DNA from: Asterionellopsis glacialis
Taxonomy: Eukaryota; Bacillariophyta; Plagiogrammaphyceae; Rhaphoneidales; Asterionellopsidaceae
DNA: 10,300 nucleotides
Direction: 5' to 3'
Assembly: GCA_014885115.2 (NCBI GenBank)
Contig: WKLE02001476.1
Location: 1 to 10,300 of the forward strand
Made by a program: the position numbers and the translations under genes. Of the stretch, positions 1 to 7,934 are shown one piece after another. Below the pieces are notes generated by a model that worked only from the letters and a program-made list of their open reading frames with translations, made no database searches and was not told the origin of the DNA. Within the stretch, counting starts at the first letter, position 1, and every line of letters starts with the position of its first letter.

Positions 1-361
1 GAAAGAGGAAAACTACTCTGAATTTGGAATTAATATTGTGAAATCAGATTATGAACAAAAAATGGATTTATATTTGATAAAAATGGAAAAGTAGAAAACA
101 GGAATAACAAATGCAGATACAGCAGACCAGTCACAATGTAAAGCAAAGAAGGAAAGAAAATTAAAACCACTGAAGTAGCAAAAGATGTGTCACTTGAGAA
201 AATTGCAATACAACTAGTCACTTTTAAAAATACCATGAACATACACGTGTGCCCTTAAAAAGGTGCGTAACAAAAAAACTAACCTAAATTTTCTGTGACA
301 AAGATTTTTTTGCAGTGATCACATTCTATCTGGTTGTGACTATAACATCATTCTTGCATTA
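1..361. other. AT-rich flank, no supported gene
   Basis: I see no gene here. A plus-strand frame from base 2 reads as purine-rich, Lys/Glu-rich sequence but meets stops at 92-94, 176-178 and 215-217, and nothing in it is recognisable. The minus strand carries a hydrophobic 70-codon frame that looks like a by-product of A-rich plus-strand DNA. The stretch ends at the left copy of the 19-bp direct repeat that bounds the retroelement remnant. Confidence 0.5.
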
Positions 362-380
362 TTTTTTCATTTTCCATCAT
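362..380. repeat. Left copy of 19-bp target-site duplication
   Basis: TTTTTTCATTTTCCATCAT at 362-380 recurs without a mismatch at 1912-1930. The two copies flank the whole decayed RNase H-containing element, and no element homology is seen outside them. A duplication of this length fits target-primed insertion of a non-LTR retrotransposon. The T run makes the left limit uncertain by a few bases. Confidence 0.6.
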
Positions 381-512
381 GTGTGTAATAAATTTTAAAA
401 TTGTTACATATCTACTGGAACCTAAATATCTAATCAACTCTATGAAATTCCTAACAGGCCTATTGGGTTTTGGGTGCACACTTTTTGTATCTTCCCTTCA
501 GCCACATGTGAT

Positions 513-543
513 GATCCTGGTATTGTAATCTAATACCAGTATC
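513..543 (-). other. Hairpin in retroelement 3' untranslated tail
   Basis: Arms 513-524 (GATCCTGGTATT) and 532-543 (AATACCAGTATC) pair over 12 positions with one mismatch around a 7-base loop; the inner 8 pairs are perfect. It lies between the ORF stop and the 3' edge of the insertion. Some LINEs use a 3' stem-loop as the recognition site for their reverse transcriptase, and this could be such a structure. That role is inference from position alone. Confidence 0.4.
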
Positions 544-669
544 AGGGTGGGGGGGTGCCTCTGATGCTCTGATGCTTGTATAGATTACTTGTTTCAGGTT
601 TTTGTACTATGCTTTTAATTGTTCTGGTGTATCACTAACTCTATTGTGTATTGTACAGGTAAAATATTG

Positions 670-1911
670 TCATTGGAGTTGTTTAGATAAATTGAAATGG
701 GTGTAGTACTCTTGTCGCACTTGGTTACGAATTGTTGCTAGAGCAATTTCTTTTTCTTCTTTAATGGAGTAGTGGTTGTATGTGTCTTTATTTCTGAAAA
801 TCCATGTCTCTTGTGCAATGATGTATCCAGTGCTCTCTAATATTTTACTCAATGCTGTGCCCTTATGATATTTTCTGTCAATTTTTGGGTTTGTACGTTG
901 ATGTTCTTTGTAGAATAAGGCTTGAGCCTTTTGCCACTTGATTGAGATCCTACCTTTCAGAAAATGCTCCCAGCCAATTTCAGTTTGCTTATCAATTGCT
1001 TCCTGAAGATATACATCATAAGATTTCATGCTTGTTGGGGGTGGTGGTGGATATGACTCTTCCCCTTTGGTCCAGTGGATGAGATTATGTTGAATGCTCA
1101 CCAGGATGAGTTTGTATGTGTGCTTCTTTTGTAGTATGCTCATGGCTGCAAGGACACATTGTTGGAACATTTGGAATCTCCAAGGATTTTTGCAGTGAAA
1201 GATGTGTTTACATTTCTCTTCTTCCAGTTCCTTACAACTTGCACAGTGCAAGTCTTTATGTGTGCAATAAAAATTTGTTCTACTACCAACTGGAAGTCAT
1301 TTGCATCTGTACCTGTGAAGAAATCTTTTAAGGCCTGGAGGTATTGTTTTTGTTGCCATTTGGTATGCTTCCCAATTGATGGTGTCCCAGACGTGAGGAT
1401 GCCAGTTGTATTTACCATTTCTGTATTTCTTCAGAAGTTCCAAATATAGCTCATCTTCAATGCACTTTGTCATGTTAGATGTGATTCTTTTGTCCTGTAT
1501 GAGGAGCAAAATTGGATTGTTGGGAAATGGAGGAAATATTTCTTAGGATGATTAGCATCTGTCGTACACAAAATCTGCTAATTCATCTGCTGCTATGTTG
1601 GGTTTGGCATGTGATGTAAGTCAGACTTCTCAGTTGTGTCATTTTGATGTCCTTTTAACCATTTGGTTGAGGTCGTGAAGGGTCCATGGTTTAGGAGGTG
1701 TCGTAAGCATGATTCTACATCATAATCTGCACTTAGATGTCTTTTTGTCCCTCCTAGGGGTTTCCTTTCATCCTCTGTTTTGTTGACAAATTCCTTGTTG
1801 TTGCAGATTGAGTGCATATTTGTGGCAGTTTTGGTATTTACATATTTGAACAAAGTTTTCATGTGTGGCTGTCATGCTGTATAGTTCTGATCTGTGGGAG
1901 ATTTGTGTTTT
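670..1911 (-). pseudogene. Broken RNase H / C-terminal part of a retroelement polyprotein
   Basis: The product would be the C-terminal part of a retroelement polyprotein: RNase H, which degrades RNA in RNA-DNA hybrids, then a long C-terminal region. RNase H-like blocks in order are SHRSELYSM (1873-1899, with the expected catalytic Glu), a block ending CNNKEFV (catalytic Asp expected, Asn found, 1797-1802), KGHQND (1638-1655) and NIAADELADF (1570-1599, final Asp). The first and last are in one frame and the middle two in another, so two compensating frameshifts are present. Stops interrupt the frame at 1552-1554, 1543-1545 and 1297-1299; the last is a TGA just before an LPVG block, where relatives as I recall them carry Trp. 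A C-X2-C-X9-H-X3-C cluster follows (1245-1192), then a QTEIGWEHFLKGRISIKW block (about 934-987) and an RNKD segment. From 1296 to the stop at 670-672 the frame is open for about 208 codons, far longer than chance allows in AT-rich DNA. It resembles C-termini of diatom RT/RNase H proteins from memory; no search was done. Confidence 0.75.
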
Positions 1912-1930
1912 TTTTTTCATTTTCCATCAT
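1912..1930. repeat. Right copy of 19-bp target-site duplication
   Basis: This is identical to 362-380. The four extra T residues at 1908-1911 lie on the element side of the repeat and could be microhomology or untemplated bases added at the 5' junction. Recognisable RNase H protein begins immediately inside this copy, so the repeat marks the 5' truncation point. Confidence 0.6.
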
Positions 1931-2353
1931 TTTTGTCAGGACACCAAGTTTCTGTGACAAACAATTTACTCAAAAGAGTCAAAGTACAAGCATTGTCTGT
2001 ATTATCCAGCAAAACCCAAAACAAGCAGACTCCAATAAACACAGAGATATTGGCAACAAAACAACAATACTAATGTAATTTTAACACAACATCATTACTA
2101 GATATCCAAAAAGATGAGAACCACACCTATGCAAATGGTTCAATTCAAACACATATCAATAAAATCTATTATTCAAATAAGAAGAACTAGTACTAGTATC
2201 TTCTTCTTGCTGATTCATGTTAATTCTTGTTGTAACTGAATTCATTTATCATTGTTTGTCATTATTGTGGTAGCTGTGTTGGTTGTTGTCATTGGAGTTG
2301 CCATCATATTTTCATTAGTTGAGCTTGTTTGCAGTTTTTGTGGTAGATATCAT

Positions 2354-2390
<37 letters not shown>

Positions 2391-2404
2391 GTTTGTTGTT
2401 GTTG
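2354..2404. repeat. (TTG)n microsatellite
   Basis: Twelve uninterrupted TTG units (2354-2389) are followed by a three-base interruption and four more units (2393-2404). On the minus strand this reads as a CAA run and gives a spurious polyglutamine stretch in a short frame without an ATG start. I treat it as a simple repeat, not as part of a gene. Confidence 0.95.
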
Positions 2405-2483
2405 TAGTCTACTGTGTACAAATGTCAAATAAGCACACAAAGATGCTGCTCTAGAAGTTCTATAATGTTGTCTAGTACTAAAC

Positions 2484-2654
2484 ACAAGAATATAAATCTT
2501 TTTGTCAATTGAGTATAAAAAATGATGCAAAAATATCTGTGCACCTGATTACCCTAATGGCATGAGCAGGATTGCACAACATTAATTAGATAGTTAGCTT
2601 TTGGTAAGTATGTAACAATGTATAAAAAATTCTTATCAACAAGAATATAAATCT
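2484..2654. repeat. 16-bp direct repeats flanking 139 bp
   Basis: ACAAGAATATAAATCT occurs at 2484-2499 and again at 2639-2654, both on the plus strand with no mismatch, 155 bp apart. The 139 bp between could be a small insertion with its target duplication, but I found no inverted ends, poly(A) tail or clear Pol III A/B boxes inside. A chance repeat in AT-rich DNA is not excluded. Confidence 0.35.
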
Positions 2655-3535
2655 GTTTCAAAAACTGTATCAAATCATGAGTGTGACACTGAAAATCTGT
2701 GTCAAATCTCAAGTAACAGATTTTAAGACAGATCTATCAACATATGAACCAAATTGTCTGTGTCAACACAAGGATTGTTTTTAGACCATGTTGCATGCAT
2801 AGAAATTGTACTGGCATCATAATGAAGATGTTGTAAAATCCAGGTGTAAAAGAGAAATTTCTTCTTAGAATTTGGAGCAAAAAAATGAGATATAATACAA
2901 GCTTGAAAAATGGTGTTTTACTTAGTATTTGGAAAACCATTAGTAATTAGAATAGCAATTAAATTGTTATTGAAGCATAGAATGACATTCTTGGAGAGTT
3001 ATTTTTATGGAAACAAAAGTGATATCTTATTTTACTAGATGGCAAATATAATTATGCTGAAAAGTTTTAGCAGCTTAAGAAATAGGTAACAAAAACAAAT
3101 AAGTAATTTCAAGCTTGCCAAATTATGGAACATTGTTTATTGGTATGTGGAAAAGGAGACAGTACAATGAGGGAGAGATGAAAATCTCATATGCCTACAT
3201 AATACTAGTTTTCACATTCATACAATCTCCAGAAAAACACCTTTTGTTGCAGGCAGCAAAAAGAAATAGTTAGTATTACCTTAATTGCATGCTTAACCAG
3301 ATAGGATGGATATGTGTAGCAGATTCATGCTCTTCCTGAGGGGGTATCTATTGTCAATCTTGCATAGAAAATGTAGTGAGTAGCAACTTTTTTTAATCTG
3401 TTCTTTTCTTGAGAAGTGAAGTGCTGTTTGTAAATTACTTTATATTTGTGATATACATACTACTTTTTAGAAGACCATCCAAGAAAAAGTGTGACACTAC
3501 TTTTTAATATCTAGTATTTTTTTGGGTAGTGCTCT

Positions 3536-4140
3536 TTGTACACAGTGTATAAAATAGTTTCCTTATTTATTCTTAAAGAAATAAAAGTTGGTCACTCTGA
3601 GGGGACAGCAGACAGTATGTGTAGAGCAGTTGGAAGAAGTATTGCCTATATGTATATCTGTGGTGGTGGTACACCTAAGGAACAACAAAATTTCTATAAG
3701 AGAGTATTTCAAAAGCATTCTCTATTTGCAATAGGAGCATATAAATTATTATTAAATCTAAGTATTGAGAAGATGAGTGTTGCAGAAATTAACAAGTCCA
3801 AGAGGCATAGCAACTATAATTTATAAGCATTTTCCAAGCAGAAAAGACCTTTGGTGACGTGATAAATGTAGGTTCAAAGAAGATATTGATTGTCTCAATA
3901 GCAGGATTCTTTACACAAGAAGAAGAATGTACTGAAGAGACAAGCAAAAGTTACAGAGAATTGTTCAGGCCACCAGATTAATTAAGTAAAAGATGCATAA
4001 TTTGCTTGCAGGCAAACCTCAAAGTTAAGATAAGACAGTTTCAGTCTGTCTGTAGAAATATACTGAGATTAAGAAGAGCCAAGAATAAATTAATGAATCA
4101 AATGCCACCAGAAATTACCTGCAGTCTCAGGGGTCTTTAA
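3536..4140 (+). pseudogene. Possible decayed coding region, unrecognised
   Basis: Three open stretches follow one another. One of 96 codons runs to the stop ending at 3826, from a TTG with no ATG near its start. The next, in the -1 frame, runs from 3820 to a TAA at 3979-3981. The third continues in that same frame to a TAA at 4138-4140. The translation is varied and not low-complexity: a GGGTPKEQQNFYKRVF segment in the first part, an acidic EEECTEE patch in the second, and a CIIC pair followed by a basic Arg/Lys-rich segment in the third. I do not recognise a family. It could be a dead gene, part of an old transposon, or chance. A 96-codon frame alone is about what chance allows in 10 kb of AT-rich DNA, so the support is the succession of segments. 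Confidence 0.25.
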
Positions 4141-4596
4141 GGTAAAATTTAAGGAAGGAAAAAAACCACCATATGGGGGCAAAAAAAACATTCCAGACAC
4201 TTGAATTAAATATTGGTAAAGCCATACTGAATTTTAAATATAACAGTTCTGAACTTATAATAAGCAGAAAAAATACTATCTGCTAATTAGTGTGATACAG
4301 TAAATTGACATACCTTGGTAGGGTCTTTTTCATGGCAAATTGTTTGTCAAAGAAAACAAATGGCCAGTTTTTCTACTGGTTTATTACTATTTGGGAAGAT
4401 TCCACCAGTACTCATGTTGCACAAAAAGTGATGCTACCTGGATCATCATAGTCTTACCATAAAGAAATGGCACAAAATCAATGGTCATAATGCAGAGATT
4501 ACTTTTGAAATGTACATTTATCTTCAAATCAATTACACTCATAACTTCTTTACAATTAACCAACAGCATCCAGCCTTTTCACAAAAGATGTCTCTA
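4141..4596. other. AT-rich spacer, nothing recognised
   Basis: I see no gene, RNA or repeat of note here. The only open frames are short and lack any recognisable motif. Confidence 0.5.
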
Positions 4597-4643
4597 AAAT
4601 TTGAAATATTTTTCAATCATTAAACATTTATGGTTCTGTGTCA
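4597..4643 (+). repeat. Diverged unit of the 39-bp repeat with shared tail
   Basis: The segment from 4597 is a degraded relative of the downstream 39-bp unit: it keeps TTGAAATAT, a TCAxTCATTAAA core and a shortened end. It is followed by ATGGTTCTGTGTCA (4630-4643), the same 14 bases that follow the third tandem unit at 4826-4839. The unit and its tail were therefore probably duplicated together before the tandem array expanded. Confidence 0.6.
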
Positions 4644-4708
4644 CATAATAATTTTTTATCTGCATTTTCATAATGATGACAAATAATGATTGATCATGGA
4701 TCTATCTA

Positions 4709-4825
4709 AATTTTGGAATATGTTTCACTCATTAAATATGTTATATGTATTTTGAAATATGTTTCACTCATTAAATATGTTATATGAATTTTGAAATATG
4801 TTTCACTCATTAAATATGTTATATG
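4709..4825 (+). repeat. 39-bp minisatellite, three tandem units
   Basis: Units lie at 4709-4747, 4748-4786 and 4787-4825, each exactly 39 bp. They share the core GTTTCACTCATTAAATATG followed by TTATATG. Differences are confined to a G/A change in TTTTGGAATATG versus TTTTGAAATATG and the first base of unit 2. The near identity points to recent expansion. Although 39 is divisible by three, there is no open frame to suggest protein repeats. Confidence 0.95.
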
Positions 4826-4843
4826 ATGGTTCTGTGTCAACAA

Positions 4844-6623
4844 TTGCAGAACAAATTTTAATCTCCCCTTTGATAATGACCAATGTCATGAATAAATTTT
4901 TAAGAAATAATAAGAGGATCCCAATTATTTTTAAATACTACTACTATATATAAAAATAAATTTGTGAAACTGGAAATCAAAGAAAAGGTTGCAAATTTGT
5001 TCAATATCTGCCTTTTTGCTCCTTTAGTACTATATCCCTGAAGAAAACTATGAAAATATAAAATATTTTCAAATTTCTTGTAGTCATACACTGATATCCT
5101 GATGTATAGAAAAACAGCACAAAAACAAATACCACAATGCTTTAGTTGTAAAAATAAGAGAGATTGCCTGTCATTTTTTGGAACTTACACATCCATTATG
5201 TTTACATGTATTTCTTTTATCTTACATTTCAATTTGTTTTGAGCAGTTTTGGGTTCACAAATAATCTAACAGCAGAAACAGCCAAAAGCAGGTATATTTT
5301 TAGACAAAAAAGTCTAAAAATTGAAATTGAAGTGCAGAATTTGATGATACTTTGAAAAATACATTCCTTCCCCATCAATAAGTAACAGGACCTATTTTGT
5401 AAAGCTTTGTATTTTTTGACAGTTCAGTAAAGCTGGGCATAAGATATGGGTTTACATTCATGGACAAACACCATTATCCTCATATTTTAAATATACTATA
5501 CTTACATAATTGTTGTCTTTTTGGAATTATTTTATTTGTTACTACTATCTAGTATTTTGAAAGTACTAGTGTATGTAAAGGATTTCAAAATGATATTACT
5601 CATGGGCTAAAACTTATTTCTTTCAAGGAGCCATAGCACCCACTTGGCTTTGCATAGGTGATAAAAGAAGAAATCCAACAAGCACAGAAGAATCACTTCT
5701 AATTTAATAAATTGAAGCTTAAACTAGGTAGCAGCCTGTAACTCAAAATTAGTGTGAATCAGACTACAGTTCTTAAACTGAAACTACATTATAGAGCAAT
5801 GACATATTTTCTAAAGGTTGAAATAGGTAGAGGACCTTGGGTTGTGAGGTAGGAGAAGGACTTGGTGCTTGCTTGCTCCTATATACTAAGACCAATCTTT
5901 TCACCTGTAACTCACTATTATTTGTATTGACATCTAGTGTTTCTTGAACCCCCACTATAGATGTAAAAAATGATACAGGAATCAGTAACCAGCCAGCATG
6001 ATACCCACACAATTATTTTTACTAAGGGAAGTGTTTTATAAACTTTGATCCAACAATACAAATGGTTGGTGCTCAAAACTAATGCTCCAACAAAGTGGCA
6101 ATTTTATATAAAATTGTTTTTGGTAAGCAATCTACATTAACACTACTAGTGGCTATTTATACATTTCATATATATATATAGTGCTGCTACTTTCCAATAT
6201 ACACACCTCTAATAGTATTTGGTTCTCATTTTTAGATGTAAGGAGCACCAACACAAGTAAAAAAAGTTGATACTATTATTTTGTACTACCACATGTGCTT
6301 ATCCTCTTCTCTGGCTTCTACAAAATAAATAAATTCCAGTATGAAATCTTCTTGGGATTTAGTGTTCTTCTAACCCAGTAGCCATAGCAGTCATACCTTA
6401 TGACTTTGTATATGTGGTCTTTCCTCCTGACTAAAATGGGGGTACTCTGTGTATCTACTTTTATGGATTTGCTACAAACACTTCTCTTGCTGTGTCATTC
6501 TTCTACCACAATCAAGAGAAGTACTACTATATATACACATAAATGTTTTTGCAAAATATACATAGTGTATATAAAGTCCAAACAAATTCTTACCTTTCTT
6601 AGGTACTACTTGTGTGGGTCTGC
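4844..6623. other. AT-rich intergenic region, no supported gene
   Basis: No gene is supported on either strand in this 1.8-kb stretch. Its open frames are at most about 85 codons, mostly without an ATG start, and none shows family motifs. It contains an alternating AT run at 6168-6180 and ACTAGT sites at 5565-5570 and 6145-6150. It ends at the left edge of the MITE. Confidence 0.5.
6168..6180. repeat. Short AT dinucleotide run
   Basis: A 13-bp alternating A/T tract. It is too short and too common in AT-rich DNA to assign a role. Confidence 0.8.
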
Positions 6624-6625
6624 CA

Positions 6626-6690
6626 GGGACATGCTGCATTTTGTCGACAATTAGGAAATTAGGGGATTATGGCTAGACGTCAGAACATGT
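6626..6690 (+). repeat. Left 65-bp terminal inverted repeat
   Basis: It pairs with 6910-6974 over 65 positions with a single mismatch, T6635 against G6965. The right end keeps CCG where the left has CTG (same-strand reading), which looks like one CpG to TpG decay. It contains the palindrome TTGTCGACAA (6641-6650) and AGACGTCA (6675-6682), an ACGT-core site. Confidence 0.95.
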
Positions 6691-6973
6691 TTTATCGGTA
6701 CTGCAAAAACATCAGATTAACTCTACAGTAGTAATGTTAATGATTAACACTATAGTTTCATAGTAGCGCATTTCAACGCTGTGTACTGGTACTTGTTCTT
6801 GTTTGAACATGCAACACTCTTGTTCCCCTAATGCTACGCAAATTATTACACTACCGTGAGTGGCCGCATCGCTAATTTCAGGGCCTCCATAAGTAAGTTA
6901 AATGTGCTTACATGTTCTGACGTCTAGCCATAATCCCCTAATTTCCTAATTGTCGACAAAATGCGGCATGTCC
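6627..6973. mobile_element. MITE-like non-autonomous DNA transposon
   Basis: Two long inverted repeats (6626-6690 and 6910-6974) surround a 219-bp core with no open frame able to encode a transposase. If CAG at 6624-6626 and 6974-6976 is the target duplication, the element is 347 bp and its ends read GGACATG...CATGTCC. Small size, long near-perfect ends and no coding capacity define a MITE. A 3-bp duplication is typical of PIF/Harbinger-type elements, but those favour TWA targets, so the superfamily stays open. The core includes a GTTAATGATTAAC palindrome (6736-6748) and is less AT-rich than its surroundings. The whole element could fold into one long hairpin. Confidence 0.85.
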
Positions 6974-6974
6974 C
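6910..6974 (-). repeat. Right 65-bp terminal inverted repeat
   Basis: This is the partner of 6626-6690, with 64 of 65 positions complementary. It carries the mirrored sites TGACGTCT (6918-6925) and TTGTCGACAA (6950-6959). Homology to the left end stops abruptly on both sides, so the repeat ends are sharp. Confidence 0.95.
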
Positions 6975-6976
6975 AG

Positions 6977-7934
6977 ATCAGGAAGCAGATTCAAGCTAGA
7001 AAATGAAAAATTATAAGAAATATGACATGTTTGTAAAGTTCACAGCTTCATTACATACTGCTTGATGATGGTCACTTCTCTAGTAGAGTGATATGAGAAG
7101 AATGCAACCACTAGTTACAAGAAAGTGCTAGTACTAGTTAGTACTACTTTTGTTGTTATGATGAGATGGTCATCCATACTGTTACATGATATATTGTTTG
7201 AGTGAGAAATAAAAAGTAAAATCAGACTGCAATCCATTGCAAGAAAATCACTAGTGGCACAAAACAATCATACTTTTGCTGCTGCAATCATGATATGCAC
7301 TTCTTCTTCTTGTATTTTTTTGGTTAAATTTTTGCAACCTCCTCCTCAGAGGAATTTTTTAAGAAGGGCAGCAGGAGACAAGTACTGCTAGTACACACCA
7401 GGAGATGACAGGTAACATAATAAATTTCAAAGTGAAATAGTATCTTGTTGCAGAGCAAGAATGGTGCTAACCATTGATACAATGCTTACTGAGTCAATGA
7501 GATACAAAATAAATGGTGGAGAGGAAACCATAAATTTTGTACACTTATCTTATTACTCACATATCTATTTGTTGGTCTTTCTCAATAAAATCATCCTTGA
7601 TTCATAATGCCTAGGTGGTGGAGGGTGCAAAATTGGAATCTTGTCTCTTGTTTATACCAAGAAAGAAAAACTAGTAAAAGTAGTTGACAAAAAGACATGT
7701 AAAAATTATTTTTGTCTTGGCAAAACAATTACTAGTACATTGCTTTTGTTGCCATTATGATTGTATGCATACTATTTTGTTGGTGACTGATATACAAAAA
7801 TGCATAAAATCATTATGTGTTGATCAAGAGAAAGCCCAAGATGGCCTATAAAGTATACATGTCTATGTTGAGTGTTGACTGAAGAACTAAGAAAGATATA
7901 TATGAAAAATCCAGGGAGAACAAAGTAAAACAAA
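6977..7934. other. AT-rich intergenic region upstream of the carrier gene
   Basis: No gene was found. ACTAGT is unusually frequent: sites at 7110, 7133, 7250, 7670 and 7731 lie within 630 bp, and AGTACT occurs at 7130, 7140 and 7381. The region ends where the composition shifts, near 7935. Confidence 0.5.

Larger units (their letters stand above)
381..1911 (-). mobile_element. 5'-truncated LINE-like retrotransposon remnant
   Basis: This 1.5-kb insertion lies between the two 19-bp direct repeats. Read on the minus strand, its 5' edge (about 1911) falls inside an RNase H domain: recognisable protein begins only a few codons inside the right repeat. No reverse transcriptase or endonuclease domain is present. 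The 3' part after the stop at 670-672 is a 289-bp untranslated tail containing a hairpin at 513-543. No poly(A) tail is seen; the 3' edge reads ..TTATTACACAC on the minus strand. Missing 5' sequence, an intact 3' side and a long target duplication are the usual marks of a non-LTR element that inserted by incomplete target-primed reverse transcription. No LTR pair, primer-binding site or integrase was seen. The exact clade cannot be named from this fragment. Confidence 0.6.
1931..3530. other. AT-rich intergenic region, no supported gene
   Basis: No convincing coding sequence was found on either strand; open frames are short and low in complexity. The region holds a TTG microsatellite, a 16-bp direct repeat pair (2484-2499 and 2639-2654), four CTGTNTCAA motifs between 2653 and 2766, and two copies of the odd palindrome AGTGTGACACT (2680-2690 and 3488-3498). 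Two overlapping ACTAGT sites lie at 2186-2197. Confidence 0.5.

Noticed and set aside
2..217. Lys/Glu-rich plus-strand frame at the left edge
   Set aside because: It is broken by stops at 92, 176 and 215 within 216 bases, and the composition is explained by purine-rich DNA. No family is recognised.
1116..1449. Plus-strand open frames of 71 and 96 codons
   Set aside because: They lie opposite the better-supported minus-strand retroelement frame and show no motifs of their own.
381..1911. LTR retrotransposon interpretation
   Set aside because: No long terminal repeats, integrase, protease or primer-binding site are seen; the flanking repeats are only 19 bp.
291..1961. 12-bp match TTCTGTGACAAA at 291-302 and 1950-1961
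   Set aside because: It is short and not collinear with the 19-bp duplication, so it does not extend the target site repeat.
2130..2146. Possible tRNA B-box (GGTTCAATTC)
   Set aside because: No matching A-box or cloverleaf could be built around it.
667..2300. 15-bp match TTGTCATTGGAGTTG at 667-681 and 2286-2300
   Set aside because: One copy is inside the retroelement ORF end and the other outside its boundary; the order does not fit a duplication or LTR, and one such match can occur by chance.
2315..2530. Polyglutamine protein on the minus strand
   Set aside because: It is produced by reading the TTG microsatellite as CAA codons, starts at a TTG, and has no other protein-like sequence.
5773..6012. 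79-codon minus-strand frame
   Set aside because: No ATG start and no recognisable domain; the length is within chance for AT-rich DNA.
6400..6654. 84-codon plus-strand frame running into the MITE
   Set aside because: It extends across the element's left end and ends in the inverted repeat, has no motif, and is of chance length.
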